A stretch of DNA of 64,000 nt from Strongyloides papillosus. Its lineage: Eukaryota; Nematoda; Chromadorea; Rhabditida; Strongyloididae. The notes beneath the pieces are model-generated. The model did no database searches. It was given only the letters and a program-made list of their open reading frames with translations, and was not told the origin of the DNA. Location: assembly GCA_005656395.1 (NCBI GenBank), contig SRSI01000010.1, forward strand, positions 558,001 to 622,000. Direction: 5' to 3'. How positions within the stretch are numbered: position 1 is the stretch's first letter; the number at the start of each line of letters is the position of its first letter. A program made the position numbers and the translations under genes. Shown piece after piece: positions 51,828 to 62,029 of the stretch.

Positions 51828-52280
51828 ATGAAATATCTGATTTTTTTTCTATTTACATTGCTATTGAATTTATCTTTATGTGACAAAACGGGGCTAACAA
51901 ATATTCCTTCATTTCTAAAGATTATTCCAAGTAATAAACGTACAGAAGTGGAAGGCATTGTTTTAAATCAAACACTGAGTCAAAATGAAATGTACCAAAA
52001 ATTAGATGAATGGGCAAACACTTTAGGACAAGCTTTTAATACATTATATACATCTTATAAAAATGCATTCTTGGAGGCAAAAAAAGAGCTTAAAGAGAAG
52101 CATAATTTAATGTTACAATCTGAAACTGATGAAGATTTCAAGAGAGTTGACGCTCAAATTCAATCTATCGCCGATAATTATGACATGCCCATTGGTGAGG
52201 TAAGACAAGAGATACTTCAAATCATTAATAATCAAACGGATGCAATTAAAGAAAAACTTAAAGAAAAGTCTCCTTATTAA
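51828..52280 (+). CDS. SXP/RAL-2 (DUF148)-like small secreted protein
   Basis: Single-exon gene, 150 residues. A clear signal peptide (LIFFLFTLLLNLSLC, residues 4-18) precedes a helical, charged mature protein. The pattern of helices with NQTLSQNEMYQKLDEWANTL and repeated Glu/Lys heptads ending in IINNQTDAIKEKLKE resembles the SXP/RAL-2 family, small secreted nematode proteins with a cation-binding-like fold that are abundant in parasitic species and include known allergens and diagnostic antigens. The ATG at 51828 gives the shorter, signal-like start; an in-frame ATG 42 bases earlier is possible. It has N-glycosylation sites (NQT twice). Family call is moderate because the domain is weakly conserved. 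Confidence 0.62.
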   Translation: MKYLIFFLFTLLLNLSLCDKTGLTNIPSFLKIIPSNKRTEVEGIVLNQTLSQNEMYQKLDEWANTLGQAFNTLYTSYKNAFLEAKKELKEKHNLMLQSETDEDFKRVDAQIQSIADNYDMPIGEVRQEILQIINNQTDAIKEKLKEKSPY

Positions 52281-52287
52281 AACTATA

Positions 52288-52293
52288 ATAAAC
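52288..52293 (+). terminator. Poly(A) signal AATAAA of the SXP/RAL-2-like gene
   Basis: AATAAA 8 bases after the stop codon, in the 75-base gap before the convergent LIN-49 gene, so the two transcripts probably overlap at their 3' ends. Confidence 0.4.
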
Positions 52294-52355
52294 AATTTAT
52301 AAAAAAAATTAATACAATAAAAATCATATAAATTACACAGTACTTTACTACAATC

Positions 52356-54776
52356 TTAAGATATTTCACTTGATTCTCTAACAAAACATTCCCTGGCTAA
52401 AGCCATTGATTCTTTTAAACTATCAGAGGTATTCTCTTCGCCGGATATAATGTCAAATGATCTTTTTAAATTTTCATGCCTGACCCAACGATATTCCGGG
52501 ACATGCGTAAATGTTTTAACAAAAACGAAACCGGACATCACCATATTTTTTGGTTTTACTTCTTCTGCTATTTGACATATATTTTGAACATCGTTCATAC
52601 AGTAGCGATACCTGAGATCAATCACCTGACACATAACATTGTTAACTTTATCAAGTACAATTTCTTCGTGCTCAAATGGACATGTAAAAATTGACGAAAC
52701 TGGAGTAGGCAAATTTTCACCATATTCAATGGTACTATTACCCTTCTCACAAGTCGATATAGTATTATTATGAAAATTGCGATAATCCAAAAAAGATAAT
52801 GACGTCGAAAATGCCGTTGGCGAGTTACAACTCACAAATTCACCTTTTTCAACTTTAAGTTTCAGATCCTCGTCTACAACAACGTTCTTTATCGTGCTGA
52901 TAAATTGCTTTAAACGTTTCTGATTGGCCCTAAGGTTTCGTTCAATGAATTTTGGATCATGTTGCTTATTTTTGTATCGTTCAACGATTCTCTCCCCTTC
53001 CATATGTATTTTTTCAATATAAATATACAAATATGTACCTTCTTCACACGTATTTTTAATTAATTCTAAACAAGCATTAAAATCCTCCCACATTTGTTCA
53101 ACATTATTATAGCCATTTTCATTGACTGTATTCTCAATTTGCTCAAAATTCGTTCGGAATTGAAAGTTTTTCTCTTCAAAGCACTTATACAATAATTTTT
53201 TACTGTCATACTTCATTATCTCATCAAAACATTGTCGAATGGTTATGAATTTTGTCATGCAAAATTCTTCCAATTCATAAATCCAATTGTCAGCCATTAA
53301 ACTTTTAGTATCTTCACGAATTTGTATATCTTGGACGATTTTATGGATACCTTCTAAAGCTTCTTTATCTTTTTCTAATTTTTTAAGAGCTTCCATCTGT
53401 TCAGATTTTGTTGAATTTTTACTGAAACCCTTAGGAATGGGAATGTAGCTGCGATGCTTTATTAGTGATGTATCATGATTATAAGCTCTTTTTGCCGCCC
53501 AATACTCTATTATATTTTGCACAACTACTTTTCCATAGATAATAGATAAAGTTTTGATGTAGTGATGTCTTATTCTGGGACTACGTTTGACAGAAAAATC
53601 TTTAGTGATCTCAGAATATTTTTGTTCCCAACTATCATATTGACATTCGATTTTTTTAAGTAACTCCCCCAAGTCTTCGCTAACTCGACTATCAATTTCT
53701 GCATATTTGTTTGTATGTTTAACACAATACGATATTCTTTTAACGTCATCACCCGTTTCATCAACTCTAATATATAGACCAGCAAAAGCAGCACACGTCG
53801 CATGGTAAGCTAATGCACAGCTAGGACTAGAACATTGGGTGCAAGCTCCATATTTCTTTTTACATATAAAACATAACAATGTTCTACGATCTCTTAAACA
53901 CTTATCAACACCACTAATATTTTTCATAATATCAGGATCCTTGAAGTAGACTTCACCTAACCACATTGTGCAAATAACATGAGCCCATCTGCCACATGTC
54001 GTCTGTTTCATTGCACCACCTTTGTAAGGACAAAATACACATTTCCTAGGAATAATAGGGTTAATTTCACATCTTTCACAAAACCATTTCCTTGAAGGTA
54101 ATGGAGAAACACCATAACAATCTTGATGAACTGCAGTACCACAAATTTCGCAAACAATTATTTGGTTGAAATCGTCGTCATCCTTAATACAACAAATACT
54201 ACACTCTAAATCTGACGTAATAGAAGGATTAGAGATGTTTTGTAAATCAAGAAGAGTTCTTTCTATGAAATCACATCGCTCAAGATACTCAATACATCTT
54301 TCAAGACATACACAATCAACTTTTTCTAAGTTGCACGACTCCAAGAAAGGATTTAGTTTTTTCTCCAAAAATAAATAATCTACAAGATCCAATTCATATA
54401 TTGGAATATTTGAGTTCGTTGTGGTATCTGATTTACTCTCAAGACTCTGACTTATCTTTTTTCCTTTTTCGTGTTTTTTCCTTTTTAAGACAGTAAAAGA
54501 AACATCCTCATTAGAATCACTAACATTTGCATCCATCGTATCATCGGGATAATCACATACAATTTTCCCTTGAGGTTCATAAGAAAATTTCTGAAATCAA
54601 GTAGAAATAAATGTTACTTTATATGTTACCTCTGATGAAGAATCATTGATACCATAATGATATGAATTTAAGTTATCAGAAATAAGTAAAACATCTTCTA
54701 TTTCTACATTATCCTCTTCATCTTCATCAGTCGAAATATCTCCGTAATGAAAACTATTTACACTAGGTGAATTCAT
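52356..54776 (-). CDS. lin-49: BRPF/LIN-49 chromatin reader (EPL1-PHD-ePHD-bromo-PWWP)
   Basis: Two exons on the minus strand, 54630-54776 and 52356-54590, 793 residues. After an acidic start come an EPL1-like segment (YELDLVDYLFLEKKLNPF), the PHD finger (CSICCIKD to WFCERC), zinc knuckle and extended PHD (CVFCPYKGGAMKQTTCGRWA, CFICKKKYGACTQC, YHATCAAFAGLYI), a helical linker (IIEYWAAKRAYNHDTSLIKH), a divergent bromodomain (about residues 510-600, GYNNVEQMWEDFNACLELIK) and the C-terminal half of a PWWP domain (YRWVRHENL near the end). That order is unique to BRPF proteins, scaffolds for MOZ/MORF or HBO1 histone acetyltransferases; C. elegans LIN-49 maintains hox gene expression and cell fate. 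In the bromodomain the position of the acetyl-lysine-binding Asn is Cys564. The protein is shorter than LIN-49. Divergent from PABPN1. Confidence 0.85.
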
Positions 54777-55147
54777 CTCTGTATGCTAAACTATTTAACC
54801 AATAACAGTTATATATTAAAAATATAACATTAATATATAGAAAGTTAAAATTAACGATATATTTCTTCGATTACTACAAAAATACATAGAATAACATTAA
54901 TAACTTGAAGAAAAATAATCAGAAAAAATAATTTCTCCCTCCAACAATTAAAATGACATATACAATTTTCCACTCATTTCACAATTGTTTTCATTTCATC
55001 TTAAGGGGAAAATTAGTAATGGTAAAGTGTTCTCAAAATTAAAAGCATTTGCCTATATTTTAGGAGCCCGCCACGAATTAATTTTATTTTCTAAGAGGCT
55101 CTAGGATTTTTCTTATATTTTACTTTTAATATTTTCGTTATTCTATT
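54777..55147. promoter_or_regulatory. Bidirectional promoter region lin-49 / pabp-2
   Basis: A 371-base gap between head-to-head genes. No named element was recognised. A patch near 55050-55090 (AGGAGCCCGCCACG) is unusually GC-rich for this genome and lies just upstream of the pabp-2 ATG. Confidence 0.35.
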
Positions 55148-55782
55148 ATGTCTCAGGAAGATTCTCAGGATGTCGTTGAAAACAATGATAGTTACATAAT
55201 GGATTCTGTAAGTTTGTTTTAATTTTATGTAAAATAAAATTATAGGAAATGGATAGTCTTGAAGAAAGGATGAAGCAGATTGAAAGAGAAGCTGAGTCTT
55301 TACGCCAAATGCAAAATGATGTTAGTCAGAAAATGTTAACTACTTCATCTCCACAATTTCCTCCTGCACTGACTCCAGAAGAAAAAGCAGAACAAGATGC
55401 ACGATCCGTCTATGTAGGAAATGTTGATTATGGTGCTACAAATGAAGAATTACAATCACATTTTGAAAGTTGTGGGGAGGTAAAACGTGTTACAATTCTT
55501 CATGATAAATATACTGGAAGCCCAAAAGGTTTTGCATATGTAGAATTTGCTAGCGAAGAGGCTGTGGACAATGCTTTAGAATTGTCTGATTCATTATTTA
55601 GAGGTCGGCAAATTAAAGTAATTAAAAAGAGAACAAACAAACCAGGTATTAGCACAACGAATAGACCACCGCGAGGTCGTGGAATAAGAGGACGTATGCC
55701 AAGAGGACGCAGTTTCTTAGCAACTCGTGGATTCAGAGGAAGAGTTGCTTTTAGAGCCAGAGGTGGTGGTTTCAGTTATTGA
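55148..55782 (+). CDS. pabp-2: Nuclear poly(A)-binding protein PABPN1
   Basis: Two exons, 55148-55207 and 55246-55782, phase 0; 198 residues. Order of parts: short acidic start, coiled coil (DSLEERMKQIEREAESLRQM, the helix that stimulates poly(A) polymerase), linker, one RRM at about residues 75-150 with both RNP motifs (RSVYVGNVDYGATNEELQSH and KGFAYVEFA) and an RG-rich tail (GRGIRGRMPRGR, target for arginine methylation). This is the PABPN1 layout. It binds nascent poly(A) tails in the nucleus and sets tail length. The Ala/Gly stretch of vertebrate PABPN1 is absent, as in other invertebrates. The next gene starts only 190 bases downstream on the same strand. Confidence 0.95.
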
Positions 55783-55972
55783 TTTGGATCTTTTTTTTTG
55801 TTTAATTTTAATATTTCTTGCTGTTTTTTTTGTCATATATTGTTCGAGTGTATCTCAAATCAATTATGTAATATTTATAAGCTAAAATTGTCTTTACATG
55901 ATTACTTTATTAAAAATACGTTTCTCGTGGTTTACTTGTTTTTTTTGTTTGTTAGTTTAAAAATAAATTAAG

Positions 55973-56820
55973 ATGGAGGGGAATCAAAAGTATTCTACTG
56001 AAAGCTATTGGAACGAAAGATTTAAAGACGAAGAGTCGTACGAGTGGATTGCTGATTTTGAGACATTTAGTGATGTGTTGTTAAAATATTTAGATCCAAA
56101 TGATAAAATTTTACATATTGGTTGTGGTAATAGTCAGTTATCACAACGACTCTATGATAAAGGATTCAAAAATATAACAAATCTGGATTTTTCTTCTGTT
56201 GTTGTTGAAAGAGGGATTTTGCATGAACCTCATTTTTCTTGGAAGTGTGATGATATGAAAACATTAAGTACTATAGAATCAGACTCATTTGATATTGTGC
56301 TTGAAAAAGCAGCTATAGAGTCATTAACAACGAGGGAAAAGGTATATAATTACTAATTATTTTTTTATATAATATCAAGTTGTAGAGTCCTTGGAATTAT
56401 TCTGAAGAGACGTTAAGTGATATAGATAAAATATTTCGCTCGGTTCAACGTGTTTTAAAGAACGGTGGAAAGTTTATTAGTATCTCTTTCACACAACCGC
56501 ATTTTCGAATTCCACACATGCTGAAATATCCTTTTTGGGACATTGTTACTGACACGTTTGGCACACATTTTCATTTTTTTGTTTACGTGTCTACACTGGG
56601 ACGTAGACCATCAAAAGAAGTGATAGAAAAGTATGAAAATTTTCTAGAAAGAAAGACGGTAATTTATTTCTATAAGAAATATAATCTTCTTAAATATTTT
56701 TAGACTGATAATTTAGGATTAAAAAATGATAATAGGAATAAAATAGAGTTAAATCAAACAGAAGACGACAAGAAGTCGAGAGAGGATGGGAATTTAATTC
56801 TCCAATGGTTGACACTTTAG
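55973..56820 (+). CDS. EEF1AKMT4-like lysine methyltransferase
   Basis: Three exons, 55973-56341, 56386-56658 and 56704-56820, phase 0; 252 residues. It is a seven-strand class I SAM-dependent methyltransferase. Motif I is ILHIGCGNSQLSQRLY (SAM-binding glycine loop), followed by NLDFSSVVVERG, FDIVLEKAAIESL (the motif before the catalytic strand) and VQRVLKNGGKFISISFTQPHFR. YWNERFKDEESYEWIADFETF at the N-terminus matches the EEF1AKMT4/METTL13 group, whose human member methylates Lys36 of elongation factor eEF1A. The C-terminus after the third exon is Asp/Asn/Lys-rich and specific to this lineage. A readthrough of the second intron would end early at 56703. The enzyme's substrate here is inferred from family only. 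Confidence 0.9.
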
Positions 56821-57355
56821 TTAATGTGATAAATACAACAAACAATTGAAGAAGTAAAGAATATAAAATATAATTAAAGTAAATAAGGAATTATTTTTCT
56901 TTTGAGAAGTACAAAATTATGATTAAATATTTTTTTCTCTTGGCTATATTATATTGTTAATATTTATCATTACATGGTTTATTTTATGTACTTTTAGTTC
57001 ATTAGTATATGTAAGCATAAATTAAAATATAACTTGAGACTTTTAATTTTATTAGAGAATCACCAACCGCTTTATATCACATCTATTTTCATCTTTTAAA
57101 TTAAAATTTGTTATTTGTTGGTATAGTTTAATGGCATATGGTCAATTTAGTTTGATATAGTAAGAGATATTATTGCATGTTAATGTGAAAATGGAATATT
57201 GTTGTTTGTTACCAATGGCATATAGCTATTGTGGGTATCTAAGGAGCCATAAATTTTATGTGCGAGAATAGTGTTATCTTATATTTTCTAAGAATTTATT
57301 GATCCGTAGTTATTTTATTTTTTTGTTTTAGATATTTTTATAAAAATTAATTACT
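56821..57355. other. Intergenic region upstream of the MAGUK gene
   Basis: 535 bases, AT-rich, with a less biased part at about 57120-57290 that contains the decamer AATGGCATAT twice (57132-57141 and 57214-57223). It probably holds the MAGUK promoter and 5' UTR. Confidence 0.4.
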
Positions 57356-58831
57356 ATGTCTGAAAATGATAACAATGAATTGGAAAGACTTAGAATGAAT
57401 GCTGAAAATCTTTCTCATTGTCTCCATTCGTTAATGTCAAGAATTAGAGATTTAGAAACAAAAAATGGTGACCCTCCAATGAAAATTGGAAATAATGAAA
57501 CAGACAGTAGTGATTGTCAGGTACGATAGAAATATAATTTTTTTTATTTCTATGCTTTTCATGCAACAATAAAAAATCTAATATATAAATTTATTTAGGT
57601 ATGTTCAAATGAGACAATTACAACAGATGAAAAATCTGGATTGAAAAAGAAAATTATAGTTACGGAAAGAATTTTAACAACAAAGACTTTTCATTCACAA
57701 CCTCTCAATTTATCAATTAATAACAACTTAATGAACAAACTAAATGATACATCAAGTGAAGAAATAACATGTGAAAATAAATTTCCAATAGCATGTAATA
57801 ATGAATATTTGGATAATTGTAATGAAAAAAGAATTGTAAAAATTCCAGGTAACATTGCACACAAATTAGATCTTGAATTTGTTGGTGGAAAGTATATAAA
57901 TAAAAATGATAATTTAAACTTGAATACCAATATTAATGTTGGAGATGTAATAGAGGCTATAGATAATAAACAATTAACAAATAGAAACCAACTCCTTGGT
58001 TACAATGATAATTTAAATCTGACTGTTCGTTCTTCAAAAATTGGAGAAGGAAATACAACATTTTTTAAAATTATGGAAAATAGTTGTTGTTCCAATATTG
58101 GTGATATTTGTGAAGTTTTAGATAAAAATGAGGATACTTTTGTTGTTAGAAATATTAATAACTTAAATAATATTTTTACTCTACCAAGATCAATTTTACA
58201 TTTAAATGTTAGTCTTATAGCTCCATTTCCTCGACGTACTATCTGTCTTGTTGGTAGTAAATCTGTTGGGAAAAATTCTGTAAAACAATTATTATTAAAA
58301 CAATATGGACATCTTTTTTCTACTGTTGTTCCTTATACATCAAGAGAAAGAAAAAATGGTGAAATCGAAGGAGTTCATTACAACTATGTTACAAAAGAAG
58401 AACTTCAATCTCGAATAAGAAATGACGATTTATTTGAATTTGGAGAATTTGAACATGAGTTATATGGTTCTAGTAAGAGTGATGTTAGACGGCTTATTAG
58501 AAGTGGAAAAATTGTTATCCTTGATATAACTATTAATGGTGTTAAAAATTTATTTAACCGTGAATTTATGCCTTTTGTTATATGTATTAGAGCACCACCT
58601 TATCAAGAACTCGTTGAGTTACACAATAAAGTTTATAATACGAATAAAACGGATATTGAGATTAAAGAAATTCACAACAATAGCGAGAAATTTTACAAAT
58701 ATAATAAAAGCAGCTTATTTGATATAACAATTGTAAATAGAAATCATGATTTAACTGTCCAAAGAATATTATTAGCTTTAGATAATTTAAAGAATCAATC
58801 ACAATGGACACCAACTTCATGGATATCATAA
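57356..58831 (+). CDS. Membrane-associated guanylate kinase (MPP/PALS-like MAGUK)
   Basis: Two exons, 57356-57520 and 57599-58831, phase 0; 465 residues. The first 45 residues are an amphipathic, possibly L27-like helix (ELERLRMNAENLSHCLHSLM). Then a divergent PDZ domain (about 135-210, KYINKNDNLNLNTNINVGDV), an SH3-like region (about 215-265), and a guanylate-kinase domain from about 270 (RRTICLVGSKSVGKNSVKQL, SRERKNGEIEGVHYNYVTKE, FEFGEFEHELYGSSK, GKIVILDITINGV) ending in QWTPTSWIS, like the PQWVPVSWV end of MPP proteins. MAGUKs are scaffolds at cell junctions; the GUK domain binds phosphoproteins and is normally catalytically inactive, as here, where the P-loop reads GSKSVGKNS. Compared with PALS1 it is short. 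Subfamily uncertain. Confidence 0.85.
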
Positions 58832-59643
58832 CTCTACATATAAACATATCATTTTTATAACTTGCTAAAAATGTATTTTATTTTTGTAGATCAAATATAT
58901 ATTGAAAAATAATTGTATTCAGGATGTATCAAATATTACTTTTACATTTTAATTGCTCATAAATTTTTTTCTTTCCAACTGATTTATTGAATTAGAAAAT
59001 TATTACTTAAATTTTTATCCTATTAAAATGTTTTTCATTCAACAACGACAAAATAGAATGAAAAAAATCTATTAATAGCACCTTCTTAAGGCTAAGAATT
59101 TTAATAAATCTGAAGTTTAATAATTTGTAAATAAAAGATCTAAAAAAAATATTAGATTAATAAGTAATCGTTAGAAAATAATAACAATATTTTTAATAAA
59201 ATTTTCAAAATGTTGTAAATTTCTGCATAGAAGAAACAAGTACAATAGTTAAAAGTTCATTAATATAATCGATAACGATAAAGAATACTAAGAGTAAGTT
59301 ATTTTTAATAGTGACAAAAAGTGTAATTTACAATTAGAGTGTGACAAGCACTATTTTGGATGACTTTTATAAATTTGCAAAAAAATAAATTTGCAAAAAA
59401 AGCTTACTTGCAGCACAAAAATCAATGTTTGTCTCCTTAGTTAAAAAAAACAATAAATAGTTATATTTGAAAAAGAAAACCTTATAAAAAGTTAGTTGTT
59501 TAAAATTATTTATTTTTCAACATGTCTTGTGATACGTATTATGTAAAACATTAATAAGACAATAAAAATATTAAATTATATAAAATTGATACAAAAATAG
59601 ATATTTTTTAATTATATTCAAATAATTATTTTAAGTTCGAAGA
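58832..59643. other. Intergenic AT-rich DNA
   Basis: 812 bases between the MAGUK gene (+) and the first small peptide gene (-), convergent. Nothing beyond 3' UTR sequence can be supported. Confidence 0.5.
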
Positions 59644-59928
59644 TTAACGACCATACATTATGTAACTTGAAGAATAATACATTGGATAAAAACCTGTTGA
59701 GTAGTATGATGTATACATTGGATAGTAACCACCATATCCATATCCACCACATCCAAATATCATACACCTTCTCATCATCCTTCTCCAAAAAAAAAGTCTT
59801 TTATTACGGTGAGGAGATTCATGATTGTATTCTGTATTGGTCTTTTCTTCATTCTCATTTATTGCATTAGTATTTATTGTAGCAACATAAAAAAAATAAA
59901 ATAAGAAAAATATGGAAATCAATCTCAT
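59644..59928 (-). CDS. Small secreted Gly/Tyr-rich peptide precursor
   Basis: 94 residues from the ATG at 59928. The parts are a signal peptide (LISIFFLFYFFYVATINTNA), an acidic propeptide (about residues 22-42), a basic cleavage site (HRNKR), and a mature part that starts LFFWRRMMRRCMIFGCG and continues in YGGYYP-type and YY repeats, ending in YIMYGR. The two cysteines could form one small loop. The final Gly-Arg after Tyr would, if trimmed by a carboxypeptidase, expose a Gly for C-terminal amidation. YGGY-rich small secreted peptides are known in nematodes as NLP/CNC-type antimicrobial peptides of the epidermis; similarity is by style only. The frame stays open upstream to 60030, but the signal-type start was chosen. 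No known gene is recognised. Confidence 0.6.
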   Translation of the reverse strand: MRLISIFFLFYFFYVATINTNAINENEEKTNTEYNHESPHRNKRLFFWRRMMRRCMIFGCGGYGYGGYYPMYTSYYSTGFYPMYYSSSYIMYGR

Positions 59929-60251
59929 CTTTACACTTGAATTTTTTACTGACCACAATATCTCTTCATTAAATAATTTTTTTTTGTTTATTTCAATTAA
60001 AAATATAAATATTTTTTTCTTATTCGCCATATTACTTTGCTCTGACTTATAAACTTTAAAGGTACAAAAAACGCATATTTTATTAACAAAAACACATTCC
60101 TTTTAGCACATGCTTCATATTAATTAAATAAATGTTTTTTTAAATTACAACATAATCAGTTCCCAGTCTTGTAACGTAGATGAAAAATTAAATTTAAAAA
60201 AAGCAATACAATAAAAATAAAGTTGAATATTTCATTATACTTATGTTATTT

Positions 60252-60485
60252 TTATCGCCCAATCAGATAACCAATGTTATATGCTATATTAGCTACAAAT
60301 CTTCTAATAATATCATTGTCATCAACAACATGGACAACTGCAACAGGTTCATCATAGATAGGGATAAGCTCATCATAATATTCTAGATATCTTTTACTTC
60401 TTCCAATATTATTATTTTTTACCTTTTGACATAAAGTTATAAGAACAAATAATATTAAACATAGAAAAATTGAAAATTTAACCAT
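60252..60485 (-). CDS. Small secreted peptide precursor with a Gly-Arg end
   Basis: 77 residues. A signal peptide (FSIFLCLILFVLITLC, residues 4-19) is followed by a short polar spacer, a basic cleavage site (GRSKR) and a mature part beginning YLEYYDELIPIYDEPVAVVH, then an amphipathic helix-like end (IIRRFVANIAYNIGYLIGR). Like its neighbour 320 bases away on the same strand, it has a signal peptide, a site ending in KR, a Tyr-rich mature part and a C-terminal Gly-Arg. The mature sequences are otherwise unalike, so this could be an old tandem pair or convergence. No cysteine beyond the signal peptide. Function unknown; a neuropeptide-like or antimicrobial role is inference. Confidence 0.55.
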   Translation of the reverse strand: MVKFSIFLCLILFVLITLCQKVKNNNIGRSKRYLEYYDELIPIYDEPVAVVHVVDDNDIIRRFVANIAYNIGYLIGR

Positions 60486-62029
60486 ATTGAAAAAAGATAT
60501 ATGATTTAATTGGTATTTTGCCTTTATATAAAAAAAATTAGATACAATCGGTTGAAGATTTACATCATTATTGTATTCAAAATATATGAAATATATTTTT
60601 ATTAAGCAGTATTTAATATTTATTACATTGAAAAATTACTATAAAAAAAATTGCTTGTAGCCTATAAAACAAAGGTATTATCATAATCCAAATAAATTAG
60701 CTTTTCAAAATTATTCACATAATCTGTTTACGTAATACTAAATTTTATCAAAAAATAATTTATAAAATTCTACAATAGTATCTAATGGTAAAAAAACTTT
60801 CAATACAAAAATTAATACTTATTTGTTCCCAGTATTAATAGTATAAATGAATACATGATGTCTTTAATTACAAAGAAAAATTTACGAATATTAATATATA
60901 AGACTTCAAACAATAATATAATAAATGTAATAAAAAATACTTCCACAACAAATAGTTCATTCTTAACTTTGCTTTATTTTATAGCTTTTATTGCTAATGT
61001 TTAATTTAGTTAATAAAGATAAAACTCTAGAATTTTTTTCAAAACATGTATTTTGTTTTATTTATAATTTGTCTCATCAATTGTTATAGTTTTTTAATTT
61101 CTTTACTACTTCAGAATTGTACTTTTTAATTAAATTGTAAATTACTTTTTTTTATAATTGTGGAAAAGTTGTTATTTATACAAATACGTTCACAAAAAAA
61201 TTAAAAGAGGTGAATTTTCTATATTAACTTTAACAATTTTAGCAAAAGTCATAAAAAATGGTTTTCATAGCCAAAATACGAAAAAAGATCCATCGAATAT
61301 TTATTTATTTATAAAAATTGATTAATTCTAAGAAAAACAATTATTGAGAAATTACATTGAATTTCTTTTAAATTTATAGATAATCAGAGCTTATTTTAAT
61401 TTATACAACTAATGATATTAAAAAAAGTTATTATCTAATATTGATGTAATTATGAATAATCATATTTTTGTTTACAAATTTCTTTTTAATAAACATCTAA
61501 CTTTAAATATATGATTTAATTACTGTATTTATCAACATGTTAAGTTTAATCAAGTTAGATAAAATTATATTACGAAAATGGGTATATTGGAAATAAAATA
61601 ATTAATATGATTATGTAATGGAAAATCAAAGCAAAATATTTTTATTTATCACATTGGAATATTCATTAAAATTTTTATTATTTTCGTTAACAATAAATTA
61701 AATTTTAAATAGGTCGTAATATATATTTTAAGAATCTTTCCTGAAAATTTCTAATTACATGCTGATATACTAATAACATGATGTAGGAATACAAAATAAT
61801 AGAATGATATGGGATTATTATTATAAAGTATGTTTGTTTTGACAATAATCAAGAAATTAAATTATCAGAATTATTTAATAAAGGTGTTTGAAGAAGGTAT
61901 ATCCTTTTTATTGTTTTCATTAAATTTTATTATAATGAATTAGGTTTAATTTTAATCATTAAAATATCAGAGTGTTAATGTTTTTGATTTTTATTTTTCA
62001 CAAATTATAAGTCTACTGAATTTTTTAAA
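60486..62029. other. Divergent intergenic region
   Basis: About 1.5 kb of AT-rich DNA between the second peptide gene (-) and the VWA-ZP gene (+). It should hold both promoters. No motif, repeat or RNA is supported. Confidence 0.5.

Noticed and set aside
57132..57223. Repeated AATGGCATAT as a regulatory repeat
   Set aside because: Two copies of a decamer in AT-rich DNA are within chance, with no further copies.
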